Shown here piece by piece: positions 8,116 to 17,746 of a stretch of DNA of 32,486 nucleotides. The position numbers and the translations under genes are program-made. The DNA comes from Thermincola sp. Its GTDB lineage: Bacteria; Bacillota; Thermincolia; Thermincolales; UBA2595. The notes under the pieces were generated by a model, which was given only the letters and a program-made list of their open reading frames with translations, did no database searches and was not told the origin of the DNA. Position 1 is the stretch's first letter, and each line of letters begins with the position of its first letter. The stretch is taken from assembly GCA_022735835.1 (NCBI GenBank), contig DYZU01000205.1:1-32486 (forward strand). Direction: 5' to 3'.

Positions 8116-10072
8116 AGTTCTCCTCTCCCAGAACAGTTTTATTCGGCGTTTTAGGGAATTTGCCAATAATTACGGCAATTGCCAAAACACCCAGCACCAC
8201 AGCAATGAGACCGTTAACTGACCCCAGCAGGCGGTATGCCTGGGCAATACCGCCACCGATCAGGAAGGCCAGGAAAAGAATGGCCGGCCACATGACAAGC
8301 GCTTCCCTGCGTCCGCGTTCTTTAAATATAATCATGGTGGAAGCGATGCAGGGGACGAACAGGGTAATTGTTATCAATCCGACCACCGTCTGTATTTCAT
8401 TCAGAGGCATTGCAGACAAGCCGGCCGCTCCGAAATCCCGGCGGACAAATCCCATGATAAATACTGTCGCAGTTTCCTTTGGCATTCCCAGCCAGCCTAC
8501 GGTAACCGGCTGAAGCAGCTTCTGCAGCAGTTCCAGCAGCTTAGTCACCTGTAATACACCTATAAGCAGAGCCCCCCCGGCAAAAAGAGGTATCGCTTCC
8601 ACAAGAAAATGATAGGATTTTGTGACCGTTTTCTTTAAAACGTTTTCTATTCTCGGCAGGCGCAGAGGAGGCAGGTCAATCAGCAGTTCTGTGGACTTGC
8701 CGGGCAAAAACCTGTTTAGAAGAGTACCGACAAGAACCAGGACAGTAAAAATGGTTAAGACGTAAAGCAAAACATATATTCCGCTCAGCCTGCTGATCAG
8801 ACCGGCAATTACGGCCAGCTGCGCGGAACAGGGTATGGCCAGCCCCAACAGGAATACCGCAATCCTGCGTTCCCTCGTGGATCCCAGCAGCCTGGTCACT
8901 ATGGTGGCCAGAGTAACACAACCAAAACCGAGAATCAGGGGAATCACGGCCCGGCCGTTTAAACCTATACCTGACAAAGCTTTGTCAGCCAATGTCGCTA
9001 TCCGCGGCAAATATCCCGAATCTTCAAAGGCGGAAAGCGCCAGGTAAAAGCCGGCAACTAAAGGTAGCAAAAGCCCCAGGATATAGGTAACGGTCATGGT
9101 CAGGATTCCAAACTCACCGATCAGAATGGTACCCAGGGCGGTATCCTGGGGAAAGTACTTCCCTACTAAGCCCCGGATAAACGGTTCATATTTTCCCTGC
9201 ATGATAACTTCTTCCGTAAATCCTACCACATCACCGGCAATAAACACCCCGATAAATTTATACATCGCGTAAAGAAACACCGCCAGGATCGGTATTCCCG
9301 TCAGCGGTTGAACCATCAGACGCCCCAAAACTACAGTCCAGCCGGCGCCTTTACCGGTCTGCTTGACGACATGCCCGACAATATCGTTCACCCGTTCCCT
9401 TCTTTTCAGATATATTTCTTCCCTGTCCGTGCCCGGTTCAAGACCGTGCCTTTCCGCGACAGCAGGGTCTCCTTCCAGGATCAGGAGAGCTTCACCCTGA
9501 TTTCCTACCCTGTCATGCAACAGGTGAAGTTTCTTATGCAGTTCGGGATCGATGTGGCCGGGGCGCGCCCGGTCGATATTTGCGATCAGCTCGTCAATGC
9601 CCCGTTTCCTGGTAGCCACGGTTCCAATCACCGGCACCCCGAGCAAATCGCTGAGCAGGTCAACATCAATTTTTCTTCCCTGCCTCTCCGCCTCGTCTAT
9701 CATATTCAAAGCCACAATAACGGGAACACCCGTATCAATTATCTGCTGGGTCAGAAAAAGGTCCCTTTCCAGATGCACGGCATCTACGATATTGATTACC
9801 AGGTCGGCGCCAAGGATTATATCCCGGGCTATCTTCTCTTCATCATTGAAGGATGAGATCCCGTAAACCCCGGGGGTGTCAATGACAACATCCCCGCCAA
9901 ACTTGCCGTAAGATATCTCCAGGGTGGTACCCGGATAATTCGATACATCCACATACAAACCTGTCAAAGCATTAAAAAATACGGATTTACCCACATTCGG
10001 GTTGCCGGCCAGGACTATTTTTCTCGCTCCCTCAGGAATGTCGATTTTTATTCCGGTATCATGACAGTGCAT
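8105..10072 (-). CDS. feoB: Ferrous iron transport protein B
   Basis: 655 aa; G1 GNPNVGKSVFFNALTG, G2/G3 YPGTTLEIS...DTPGVYG, NMIDEAERQG, Gate motifs in the C-terminal membrane region (GFGCVTLATIVTRLLGSTRERR). Confidence 0.96.
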   Translation of the reverse strand: MHCHDTGIKIDIPEGARKIVLAGNPNVGKSVFFNALTGLYVDVSNYPGTTLEISYGKFGGDVVIDTPGVYGISSFNDEEKIARDIILGADLVINIVDAVHLERDLFLTQQIIDTGVPVIVALNMIDEAERQGRKIDVDLLSDLLGVPVIGTVATRKRGIDELIANIDRARPGHIDPELHKKLHLLHDRVGNQGEALLILEGDPAVAERHGLEPGTDREEIYLKRRERVNDIVGHVVKQTGKGAGWTVVLGRLMVQPLTGIPILAVFLYAMYKFIGVFIAGDVVGFTEEVIMQGKYEPFIRGLVGKYFPQDTALGTILIGEFGILTMTVTYILGLLLPLVAGFYLALSAFEDSGYLPRIATLADKALSGIGLNGRAVIPLILGFGCVTLATIVTRLLGSTRERRIAVFLLGLAIPCSAQLAVIAGLISRLSGIYVLLYVLTIFTVLVLVGTLLNRFLPGKSTELLIDLPPLRLPRIENVLKKTVTKSYHFLVEAIPLFAGGALLIGVLQVTKLLELLQKLLQPVTVGWLGMPKETATVFIMGFVRRDFGAAGLSAMPLNEIQTVVGLITITLFVPCIASTMIIFKERGRREALVMWPAILFLAFLIGGGIAQAYRLLGSVNGLIAVVLGVLAIAVIIGKFPKTPNKTVLGEENYVR

Positions 10073-10093
10073 TTAAATCATCTCCTTGTTTCA

Positions 10094-10315
10094 CTAACTT
10101 ACCAGTTCTACCTCAATCTTTCTGGCCAATCCTCTTCCGATTGCTATTTCCTGGTTGTTCTTTCTTACTACAACGGGACCCGCAGGTATAATCTCCTCAC
10201 AATGTACAACTTCACCTTCTGCGATTCCGAACCTTATGGCCTGTGCCCTTATGTGGGAATCCGCAATGGAAGCGATTTTAACAACCTGACCACGGCGGCA
10301 TTTATCTAAATACAT
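10094..10315 (-). CDS. feoA: Ferrous iron transport protein A
   Basis: Start chosen at the internal Met 10315 (MYLDKCRRGQVVKIASIADSHIRAQAIRFGIAEGEVVHCEEII...); SH3-like FeoA fold, adjacent to feoB. Confidence 0.9.
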   Translation of the reverse strand: MYLDKCRRGQVVKIASIADSHIRAQAIRFGIAEGEVVHCEEIIPAGPVVVRKNNQEIAIGRGLARKIEVELVS

Positions 10316-10334
10316 AATTGACCCTCCCTGTGAC

Positions 10335-10349
10335 TGATTATCATTTTCA
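10335..10349 (-). promoter_or_regulatory. Second candidate Fur box upstream of feoA
   Basis: Minus strand TGAAAATGATAATCA: 13/15 match to the 7-1-7 Fur motif TGATAATNATTATCA. Confidence 0.55.
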
Positions 10350-10368
10350 TTGTATAACCAAAAAATAT

Positions 10369-10383
10369 TGAGAATTATTCTCA
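10369..10383. promoter_or_regulatory. Fur box (perfect 7-1-7 palindrome) upstream of feoA
   Basis: TGAGAAT-T-ATTCTCA perfect inverted repeat just downstream of the feoA -10 element. Confidence 0.75.
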
Positions 10384-10389
10384 ATCATA

Positions 10390-10418
10390 ATTATAAATGA
10401 TATTCAACTGGCAGTCAA
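10390..10418 (-). promoter_or_regulatory. Sigma-A-type promoter of feoAB
   Basis: Minus strand TTGACT - 17 nt - TATAAT. Confidence 0.8.
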
Positions 10419-10439
10419 TACCTTTACCGTGATTTCTGC

Positions 10440-10470
10440 AAAAAAAAAGATAGCCTTAAGGCTTATCTTT
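10440..10470 (-). terminator. Rho-independent terminator of the Spo0E-like gene
   Basis: Minus strand AAAGATAAGCC-TTAA-GGCTATCTTTTTTTTT (one bulge), overlapping the 3' end of the CDS. Confidence 0.7.
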
Positions 10471-10623
10471 CTCGGGTTTTGATTTCATAAATTCAACAAT
10501 CATCTGGTCAATTTTGCAGCTTCTTTCATAAATTTCAGGATCGTTTAAAGGGTCACTCTTCTTTTTGGCCAGTGTGATAAGTTCCTGCTGCATCTTTTCT
10601 ATTTCTTTCTCCAGGCTCACCAT
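10456..10623 (-). CDS. Spo0E-like aspartyl-phosphate phosphatase family protein
   Basis: Small helical hairpin protein MVSLEKEIEKMQQELITLAKKKSDPLNDPEIYERSCKIDQMIVEFMK; S..(L/I)D..I signature (SCKIDQMI). Alternative start at 10641. Confidence 0.7.
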   Translation of the reverse strand: MVSLEKEIEKMQQELITLAKKKSDPLNDPEIYERSCKIDQMIVEFMKSKPEKDKP

Positions 10624-10757
10624 TAAGTCCCCCTTCCCCACACTTCACCCCAACAACTTGAGTTTATGTAATTTTACTTCGCCTTTTAAACTATTATACC
10701 AGAAGATTTCCGGTAGTTATGTCGTACTGTGTCGAAGATGTGAAGCCCGTAGTTTTC

Positions 10758-12179
10758 CTAAATAATTTTTTTCACCACTTTTTCCAGCTGTTCAAGGTTC
10801 CGGCATTCGAAAACCTGGTCACAAAAAAGCCCGTATCCGGACATGATGCTGTCCTCCTGATCCCAGTTCTGGACAGGTTCAGGATTGAGCCAGATCACTT
10901 TTTTCACTTCCCGGCACATCTTCTGGAAATAATCATAGTGTTCTTTATGGTAATTGTTTCGGGCATCACCGATGATCAACAGAGTCGTTTTCTTGTTAAG
11001 AACATCAAAATACTGGTCACAGAAGTCAATAAACATCTGGCCGTAGTCGGAAAATGCCGTCTTGGAAAACTTTGCCTTGTTGTATATATTTTTGATGCCG
11101 TCTTCGATTTCGCGGTTTTTAAAATAATCGGTTACCTGGTCGGGCGTATCCACAAAGACAAAAGACTGTACATTGATAAACCTGTTCTGAATGGAATAAA
11201 CCAACTGCAGCATGAACTCGCTGAATACCTTGACGGAACCTGAAATATCACAGAGAACCACGATCTCAGGTCTGGTCGGATACCTGTCCCTGAATGCAGG
11301 TTTAATGGGGACTCCTCCCGTTGCCATGGATTTACGGATTGTTTTAGGCAGGTCTATCGTCCCATGCTTGGACCTTTTCTGCCGGAATGAAAGTCTTGTC
11401 GCCAGCTTGTGGGCAAATTTCCCGATTTTCTTCTTTATTTCTTTCACCTGGGAAGCAGAAAGGCGGTAAAAATCAAGTTCATTGAGGTTTTCTCTTACCA
11501 ATATCGTTTCCAGGGCCTCCTGTCCCAGTTCTTTGATAACGGCCTTTTCCAGTTCCCTGTACAGGAGTTCCTCCATCTGCTCCAAACGCTCCTGCCACGT
11601 CAGCCAAACGACTTCGTCGACATTACAGGCGTCCTTTTCCAGCTGGTATACCCCCATGTTCCATTCAAGGAACACCTTCACCTGCCTGACAGCCTCCTTC
11701 ATGTCCTTTAGGTCATCTTCCCTGATCCGGCCGAGGCTTTCCACACCTTTTTTGACCATTTGGGCTATTTCCTCGGGATTGCCTGTCTTGATGACCTGGA
11801 CAAAATTGTCAACAGCGGCGGTGGCTAACCCCTGCCCCTGCCCGAAACCAGTTGAACGTCCCTGTTCTGTGCCGGGGATCTGGTCAGTGCCTGAACAGCT
11901 TCCGGCAGTCGTTTCAGGCCATATTAAATCAGGCCACCGTTTCAGCGCCTCACTGCGGTGGCCGGTAAATTCGGGGTCGAAATAATAATAGAAAAGCTTG
12001 TCAAAAACACGGAAATGGGACTGGTCTTTCACCAGCGTGCAGGCCAGGGTATTGTAAAAGTTTTCTTTGTCCACCCCCACCAGAGCAAGGGCCTGGAGAC
12101 AATCCGCGACTTCAGTATGGGAGATGTTTACACCGGCCTTTCTCAAGAGAGTCGCAAATTCAAGGATTTTACTGTCCAT
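10758..12179 (-). CDS. VWA domain-containing CoxE-like protein
   Basis: 473 aa; MIDAS motif VVLCDISGSVKVFSEFMLQLVYSIQ, TLLIIGDARNNYHKEHYDYFQKMCREVKKVIWLNPEP; adjacent to a MoxR ATPase. Confidence 0.85.
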   Translation of the reverse strand: MDSKILEFATLLRKAGVNISHTEVADCLQALALVGVDKENFYNTLACTLVKDQSHFRVFDKLFYYYFDPEFTGHRSEALKRWPDLIWPETTAGSCSGTDQIPGTEQGRSTGFGQGQGLATAAVDNFVQVIKTGNPEEIAQMVKKGVESLGRIREDDLKDMKEAVRQVKVFLEWNMGVYQLEKDACNVDEVVWLTWQERLEQMEELLYRELEKAVIKELGQEALETILVRENLNELDFYRLSASQVKEIKKKIGKFAHKLATRLSFRQKRSKHGTIDLPKTIRKSMATGGVPIKPAFRDRYPTRPEIVVLCDISGSVKVFSEFMLQLVYSIQNRFINVQSFVFVDTPDQVTDYFKNREIEDGIKNIYNKAKFSKTAFSDYGQMFIDFCDQYFDVLNKKTTLLIIGDARNNYHKEHYDYFQKMCREVKKVIWLNPEPVQNWDQEDSIMSGYGLFCDQVFECRNLEQLEKVVKKII

Positions 12180-12194
12180 CAGACCGGCCGGCAG

Positions 12195-13061
12195 CTACTC
12201 CGGCAACAACCCTCCTATTCTTTCTTCAACCTTCTTAATATCCTGCTGGTATTTTAAAAGTATATTGAGTGTATTCATGACAAGTTCCTCGTCAAGGGTA
12301 TCAACCCCCAGCAGGACCAGGGTGCGGGCCCAGTCAAGGGTCTCTGAAATACTGGGGGATTTTTTTAGGACCATCTTGCGCACGGACTGCACAAACTTGA
12401 CGATTTTTTCGGCGAGGGCCTCGTTGATGTTAGGCACCTTGAGCCTGACAATGGCCAGTTCCCTTTCAAAAGAAGGATAATCGATATACAGGTGGATGCA
12501 CCGCCTTTTGAGAGCGTCACTGAAATCACGGTAATTGTTGCTGGTCAGAACCACCAGGGGAATCGACTTCGCCTTCACGGTACCCAGTTCCGGGATAGAA
12601 ACCTGGTAATCAGACAAGGCCTCCAGGAGAAAGCTCTCGAACTCCTCGTCACTCTTGTCAAGCTCATCCACCAGCAGAACCACGGGCTTCTCTGCCTGAA
12701 GCGCCTTCATAATGGGCCTGGCTAAATAGAATTCCTCTGAAAAAATGTTGGCCTTGGTTTCTTCCCAGGTCTTCTCGGTCAGGTGATTAGCCTGAATTCT
12801 CAGCAACTGCTTCTGGTAGTTCCATTCAAAAAGCGCTTTTGATTCGTCAAGGCCTTCATAACACTGGAGCCTGATCAGCTCAGTGTCAACGGCTTTGGCC
12901 ACTGCCTTGGCCAGTTCGGTCTTACCCACCCCCGCCGGGCCCTCGATCAACAGCGGTTTATGCAATTTGGCCGCCAGAAATACGGCGGTGGCCAGCCTGT
13001 CATTTATGAGGTATTGCTGCTTGGTGAGTTTTTCCTTTACTTCCTGTATTGATGAAAACAA
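12195..13061 (-). CDS. MoxR family AAA+ ATPase
   Basis: Walker A GPAGVGKTELAKAVA, Walker B PVVLLVDELDKSDEEFE, sensor VVLTSNNYRDFSDALKRRC. TTG start at 13061 (after GGGGAGAGG) preferred; GTG slightly upstream is also possible. Confidence 0.88.
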   Translation of the reverse strand: MFSSIQEVKEKLTKQQYLINDRLATAVFLAAKLHKPLLIEGPAGVGKTELAKAVAKAVDTELIRLQCYEGLDESKALFEWNYQKQLLRIQANHLTEKTWEETKANIFSEEFYLARPIMKALQAEKPVVLLVDELDKSDEEFESFLLEALSDYQVSIPELGTVKAKSIPLVVLTSNNYRDFSDALKRRCIHLYIDYPSFERELAIVRLKVPNINEALAEKIVKFVQSVRKMVLKKSPSISETLDWARTLVLLGVDTLDEELVMNTLNILLKYQQDIKKVEERIGGLLPE

Positions 13062-13099
13062 TGTGTACACCTCTCCCCAAAAACTCCTGAAAAACAAAC

Positions 13100-13120
13100 C
13101 ACTAACCTTTACGGTTAGTG
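13100..13120. repeat. Perfect inverted repeat upstream of moxR-like gene (candidate operator)
   Basis: CACTAACC-TTTAC-GGTTAGTG, 8-bp arms, 5-nt loop. Confidence 0.5.
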
Positions 13121-13206
13121 TGGACTGAAACAGCATGATATATCGGCAATTACAGGCTTGACAGCAAGGTATCTTACCGGCAACCTGTACGACATTGGGG
13201 TGCCTG

Positions 13207-13521
13207 TTACATCAGCTTTCCGGGATCAAATATGGCGTTGTATTGATCCCAGCCGCAATTCCCCACACCCTCCAGCCAGTTCATAAAATACTGCAGTTTT
13301 TCCCGGCTGGGGCGGTGATGTTCAAAAGCCGGGCCGGAATCATGGAAACTCACGAGATTGAACAGTACTTCGCTTACCAGCTGGTCACCCATTTCACCGT
13401 ATTGGGTAATCATTTCATATGCCCAGTTTGATACTTCATGCTGGCTTATTTCTCCTGCCAGAAACCGGTCCAGGACTAAGCGCAGGGTATCTCTGTCAAG
13501 CATTGGCGGAACCACTCCCAT
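13207..13521 (-). CDS. Hypothetical protein, ~100 aa, upstream of the MoxR/VWA pair
   Basis: ORF MGVVPPMLDRDTLRLVLDRFLAGEISQHEVSNWAYEMI...DQYNAIFDPGKLM; plausible coding composition, start could be the Met at residue 7. Confidence 0.6.
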   Translation of the reverse strand: MGVVPPMLDRDTLRLVLDRFLAGEISQHEVSNWAYEMITQYGEMGDQLVSEVLFNLVSFHDSGPAFEHHRPSREKLQYFMNWLEGVGNCGWDQYNAIFDPGKLM

Positions 13522-13579
13522 TAAAATCTCGCAATTAATATTATATCATTACTGATCCAAAAATTCCAATACCCTCCCG

Positions 13580-15067
<1,488 letters not shown>

Positions 15068-15139
15068 TTACTCATTTTGAATATTATATCACAACCCACT
15101 TAAAAGTTCTACCTGAATGTAATTGTTGAAAAATGACAT

Positions 15140-15535
15140 TTAACGCAAATGAAAATAAAAATTCACTTTTCCTTCCCTAATCCACTCCTGTAATTTCCTT
15201 TTCAGCATCTCCCGTACATACCGGCGGGTAACCGGCAACAGAAGAATAAATCCAACCATGTCTGTGAGAAGTCCGGGAGTCAGTAACAACAAGGCTCCGA
15301 TCAGGACCAGCAACCCTTCCAGCAGCTGGTTCCCGGGAACGATCCCGGCCTGCAGTTCCTGCTTTATCCGGTTGATGATATAAAAACCCTGCTGTTTGGC
15401 CAGAACAGCGCCCGCAATCCCGGTCCCCAGTATCAGGGCCAAAGTGGGAAATACCCCAATATATCCTCCCAATTTAATATAGATAATTATTTCAACCACC
15501 GGGACGGCTATAAACAGTAAAATTAATTTCAACAT
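15140..15535 (-). CDS. fxsA: FxsA family membrane protein
   Basis: 131 aa; VPVVEIIIYIKLGGYIGVFPTLALILGTGIAGAVLAKQQG...LLLTPGLLTDMVGFILLLPVTRR. Confidence 0.9.
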   Translation of the reverse strand: MLKLILLFIAVPVVEIIIYIKLGGYIGVFPTLALILGTGIAGAVLAKQQGFYIINRIKQELQAGIVPGNQLLEGLLVLIGALLLLTPGLLTDMVGFILLLPVTRRYVREMLKRKLQEWIREGKVNFYFHLR

Positions 15536-15654
15536 GGCCCAGGCTCCTTGGTTTTTGTTAATTTTTCTCTTTCTTGGGCAAATATCCTCTGTTTTTGGAT
15601 TTTGGATTATACAATTGAGTATAATAATATTAAAGCAGGGGAGGTGAAATTCCG

Positions 15655-15888
15655 TTGAGTCCCAAAGATAAACGCGAGAAGAATTTTCCGTTCCCGCCGT
15701 TCAATGTCTCGGTTAATTATTATACCGACCCTATTTACAGCACCGATGCTTTTTACGGGTATGTTGATGAATCCGGCCCGTCCGAACAAAGCAGTGAGAA
15801 TAAAGAAAGAAAACGTGAGGAAAGGCTTGTGGAGGATTCTTTGGATGAACCGGTGGAAAGCTGGGGCTGGATAAACAATGTAGATTGA
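15655..15888 (+). CDS. Hypothetical small acidic protein
   Basis: 77 aa with TTG start after the strong RBS GGGGAGGTG; TATAAT-like -10 about 30 nt upstream (15620-15625). Confidence 0.55.
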   Translation: MSPKDKREKNFPFPPFNVSVNYYTDPIYSTDAFYGYVDESGPSEQSSENKERKREERLVEDSLDEPVESWGWINNVD

Positions 15889-15919
15889 AAAGCAAGGGTA
15901 ATTGACTTCAATTACCCTG

Positions 15920-16144
15920 CTAATCCTGGCCCAGCGTTGTGCCAAGGCCTTTCCTGTAAAAATGTTCTCTCAGACAGGCAATGGTCTTTTCAGATACCCC
16001 GAACTCCCGGGCCATTTCCGTATCTTTTTTGTTTGCTCCGACTGCCTCCACAAACCTGTCGAAATCAATGCCCACCTCATCAGTCATTTCTTTCAGGTTG
16101 GGCCCCGCTTCCCAGGGAACCCGCGACCTTAAATAAATTTCCAT
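15920..16144 (-). CDS. Small helix-turn-helix-like protein
   Basis: 74 aa; TEMAREFGVSEKTIACLREHF resembles an HTH; GGAGG RBS upstream. Confidence 0.6.
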   Translation of the reverse strand: MEIYLRSRVPWEAGPNLKEMTDEVGIDFDRFVEAVGANKKDTEMAREFGVSEKTIACLREHFYRKGLGTTLGQD

Positions 16145-16237
16145 TTAGTATACCTCCCGTCAGTTCCTTTAGTGCTTATCCTGCCCGTTTTACGGGAAAT
16201 GTAAACACAAAAACCGCAGGAAAGTATAATCAAGGAC

Positions 16238-17219
16238 TCACTCCTTCCCAAACAGAGGAATGAATTTAAACCTGTTGACATCGACCAGTCCCTTGTCGGT
16301 TATTTTTATATCCGGAATAACAGGCAGCGTTAAGAAAGACATAGCCATAAACGGCTCTGTCAATTTGCAACCGAGTTCGGCGGCCGCCTTTTTCAGCTTA
16401 AGAACCTGGCCGGTTACCGTCTCCGCGTCACTTACAGACATCAGTCCGGCAACCGGCAGCGGTACACTGGCTGTAATCTTACCCCCTTCAGCTACCGAAA
16501 GCCCGCCCCCCATTTGCATTATCTCCCGGACAGCCACTTCCATATCCCTGTCATTGGTTCCGATGACTATAATGTTGTGACTGTCATGAGCGACCGAAGA
16601 TGCCAGAGCTCCTCTCGCCAGGCCGAAGCCGTGCACAAAGCCCAGCCCAATATTCCCCGAACCTGTATGCCGTTCTACCACAGCTATTTTCAGAATGTCA
16701 TTTTCCGTATCCGCAACAGCCAGTTCCTGTTCAATTTTGGGTTTGGCCATCATCTTCCTTGTAATGATTTGCCCCGGCACTGTGGCAATTACTTTGACCG
16801 TATCTCCGCGAGCCTTGATTTCAAAAGGTCTGTCCGGCAAACTGACATCCATGCTGGTCATTACAGGAAAGTTTTCCACAGGCCAGTCTTTTACCGGTTT
16901 TCCGTCTCTGGCTACCAGTGTTCCCCTCTTGTACACCCTGTGAGGATTAAATCCGGTCAGGTCATCCAGCACCACGATGTCTGCCTGGTATCCGGGCGCC
17001 AGAGCACCGAGGTCTTTAAAACCAAAATATTGGGCCGTATTTATCGTTACCATCCTAATGGCAGTAACAGGGTCAATCCCTAATGCCACCGCTTTTTTCA
17101 GGTTGAGGTTGAGGTGGCCGACTGTCGCCTGAAAAAACATTGATGACCCCGGCATTTCTAAGGACCAGGTCAGCCATTCTATCTCCTCTGGCCACTGCCA
17201 GAAAATCTGCTGTCAGCAT
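16238..17219 (-). pseudogene. ade: Adenine deaminase remnant with internal out-of-frame deletion
   Basis: Intact start with RBS AAGGAGGG at 17219 encodes MLTADFLAVARGDRMADLVLRNAGVINVFSGD (canonical Ade N-terminus), then jumps by +1 frame into GHLNLNLKKAVALGIDPVTAIRMVTINTAQYFGFKDLGALAPGYQADIVVLDDL... (Ade C-terminal part, ORF 16238..17155). The catalytic amidohydrolase core is missing. Confidence 0.85.
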
Positions 17220-17289
17220 TCTTATCCCTCCTTACTCTCCTAATATATTTTTCCATCGATTGGTCAAAATACCTGCTCACAAACACAAA

Positions 17290-17320
17290 ATTTAAGGGTG
17301 GCTTTTTCTGTTTCCCACCC
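17290..17320 (-). terminator. Candidate terminator at the end of the cobalamin operon
   Basis: Minus strand GGGTGG-N13-CCACCC followed by TTAAATTTTG; weak T-run. Confidence 0.4.
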
Positions 17321-17333
17321 CGCGGTTGTCGCT

Positions 17334-17624
17334 CTATCTCTTTAACAGATACTGGTTGACAATCCGGGCCGGTGTGCCGGCCACAAACCGTTCCACCAGA
17401 AGAAACAGCACTGTCAGGTCATCCAACTGACCAAAAAGGGGTATCCAATCCGGAAAAATGTCGTAAGGCAAAAGGAAATATGCCAGAGCCCCCCCGAGAA
17501 AAAGCAGTTTTCTGGACCAGTGGATCCGTTTATCCCAGGCCAGATTCCACACCAAAGGGACCGATTTGGGCAGGTTTAACAGCATTAAAAGCCTCCCCCG
17601 CACTTCTTTGTCCAGCCAGGCCAT
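17334..17624 (-). CDS. DUF1232 (YkvA-like) membrane protein
   Basis: RKLLFLGGALAYFLLPYDIFPDWIPLFGQLDDLTVLFLLVERFV is the DUF1232 signature; start at 17624 preferred (AGGAGGAG RBS) over the long ORF start 17792. Confidence 0.8.
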   Translation of the reverse strand: MAWLDKEVRGRLLMLLNLPKSVPLVWNLAWDKRIHWSRKLLFLGGALAYFLLPYDIFPDWIPLFGQLDDLTVLFLLVERFVAGTPARIVNQYLLKR

Positions 17625-17746
17625 TTCCATCTCCTCCTCCTGGGGACTGACCTTTGCCTTTAATAATATTATATGCGGTATTTGGCGACGTATTTCTTTA
17701 TCGAGCCCAAATAAATTTTTTATGGCATTTGTTTTGACCGGCAAAT

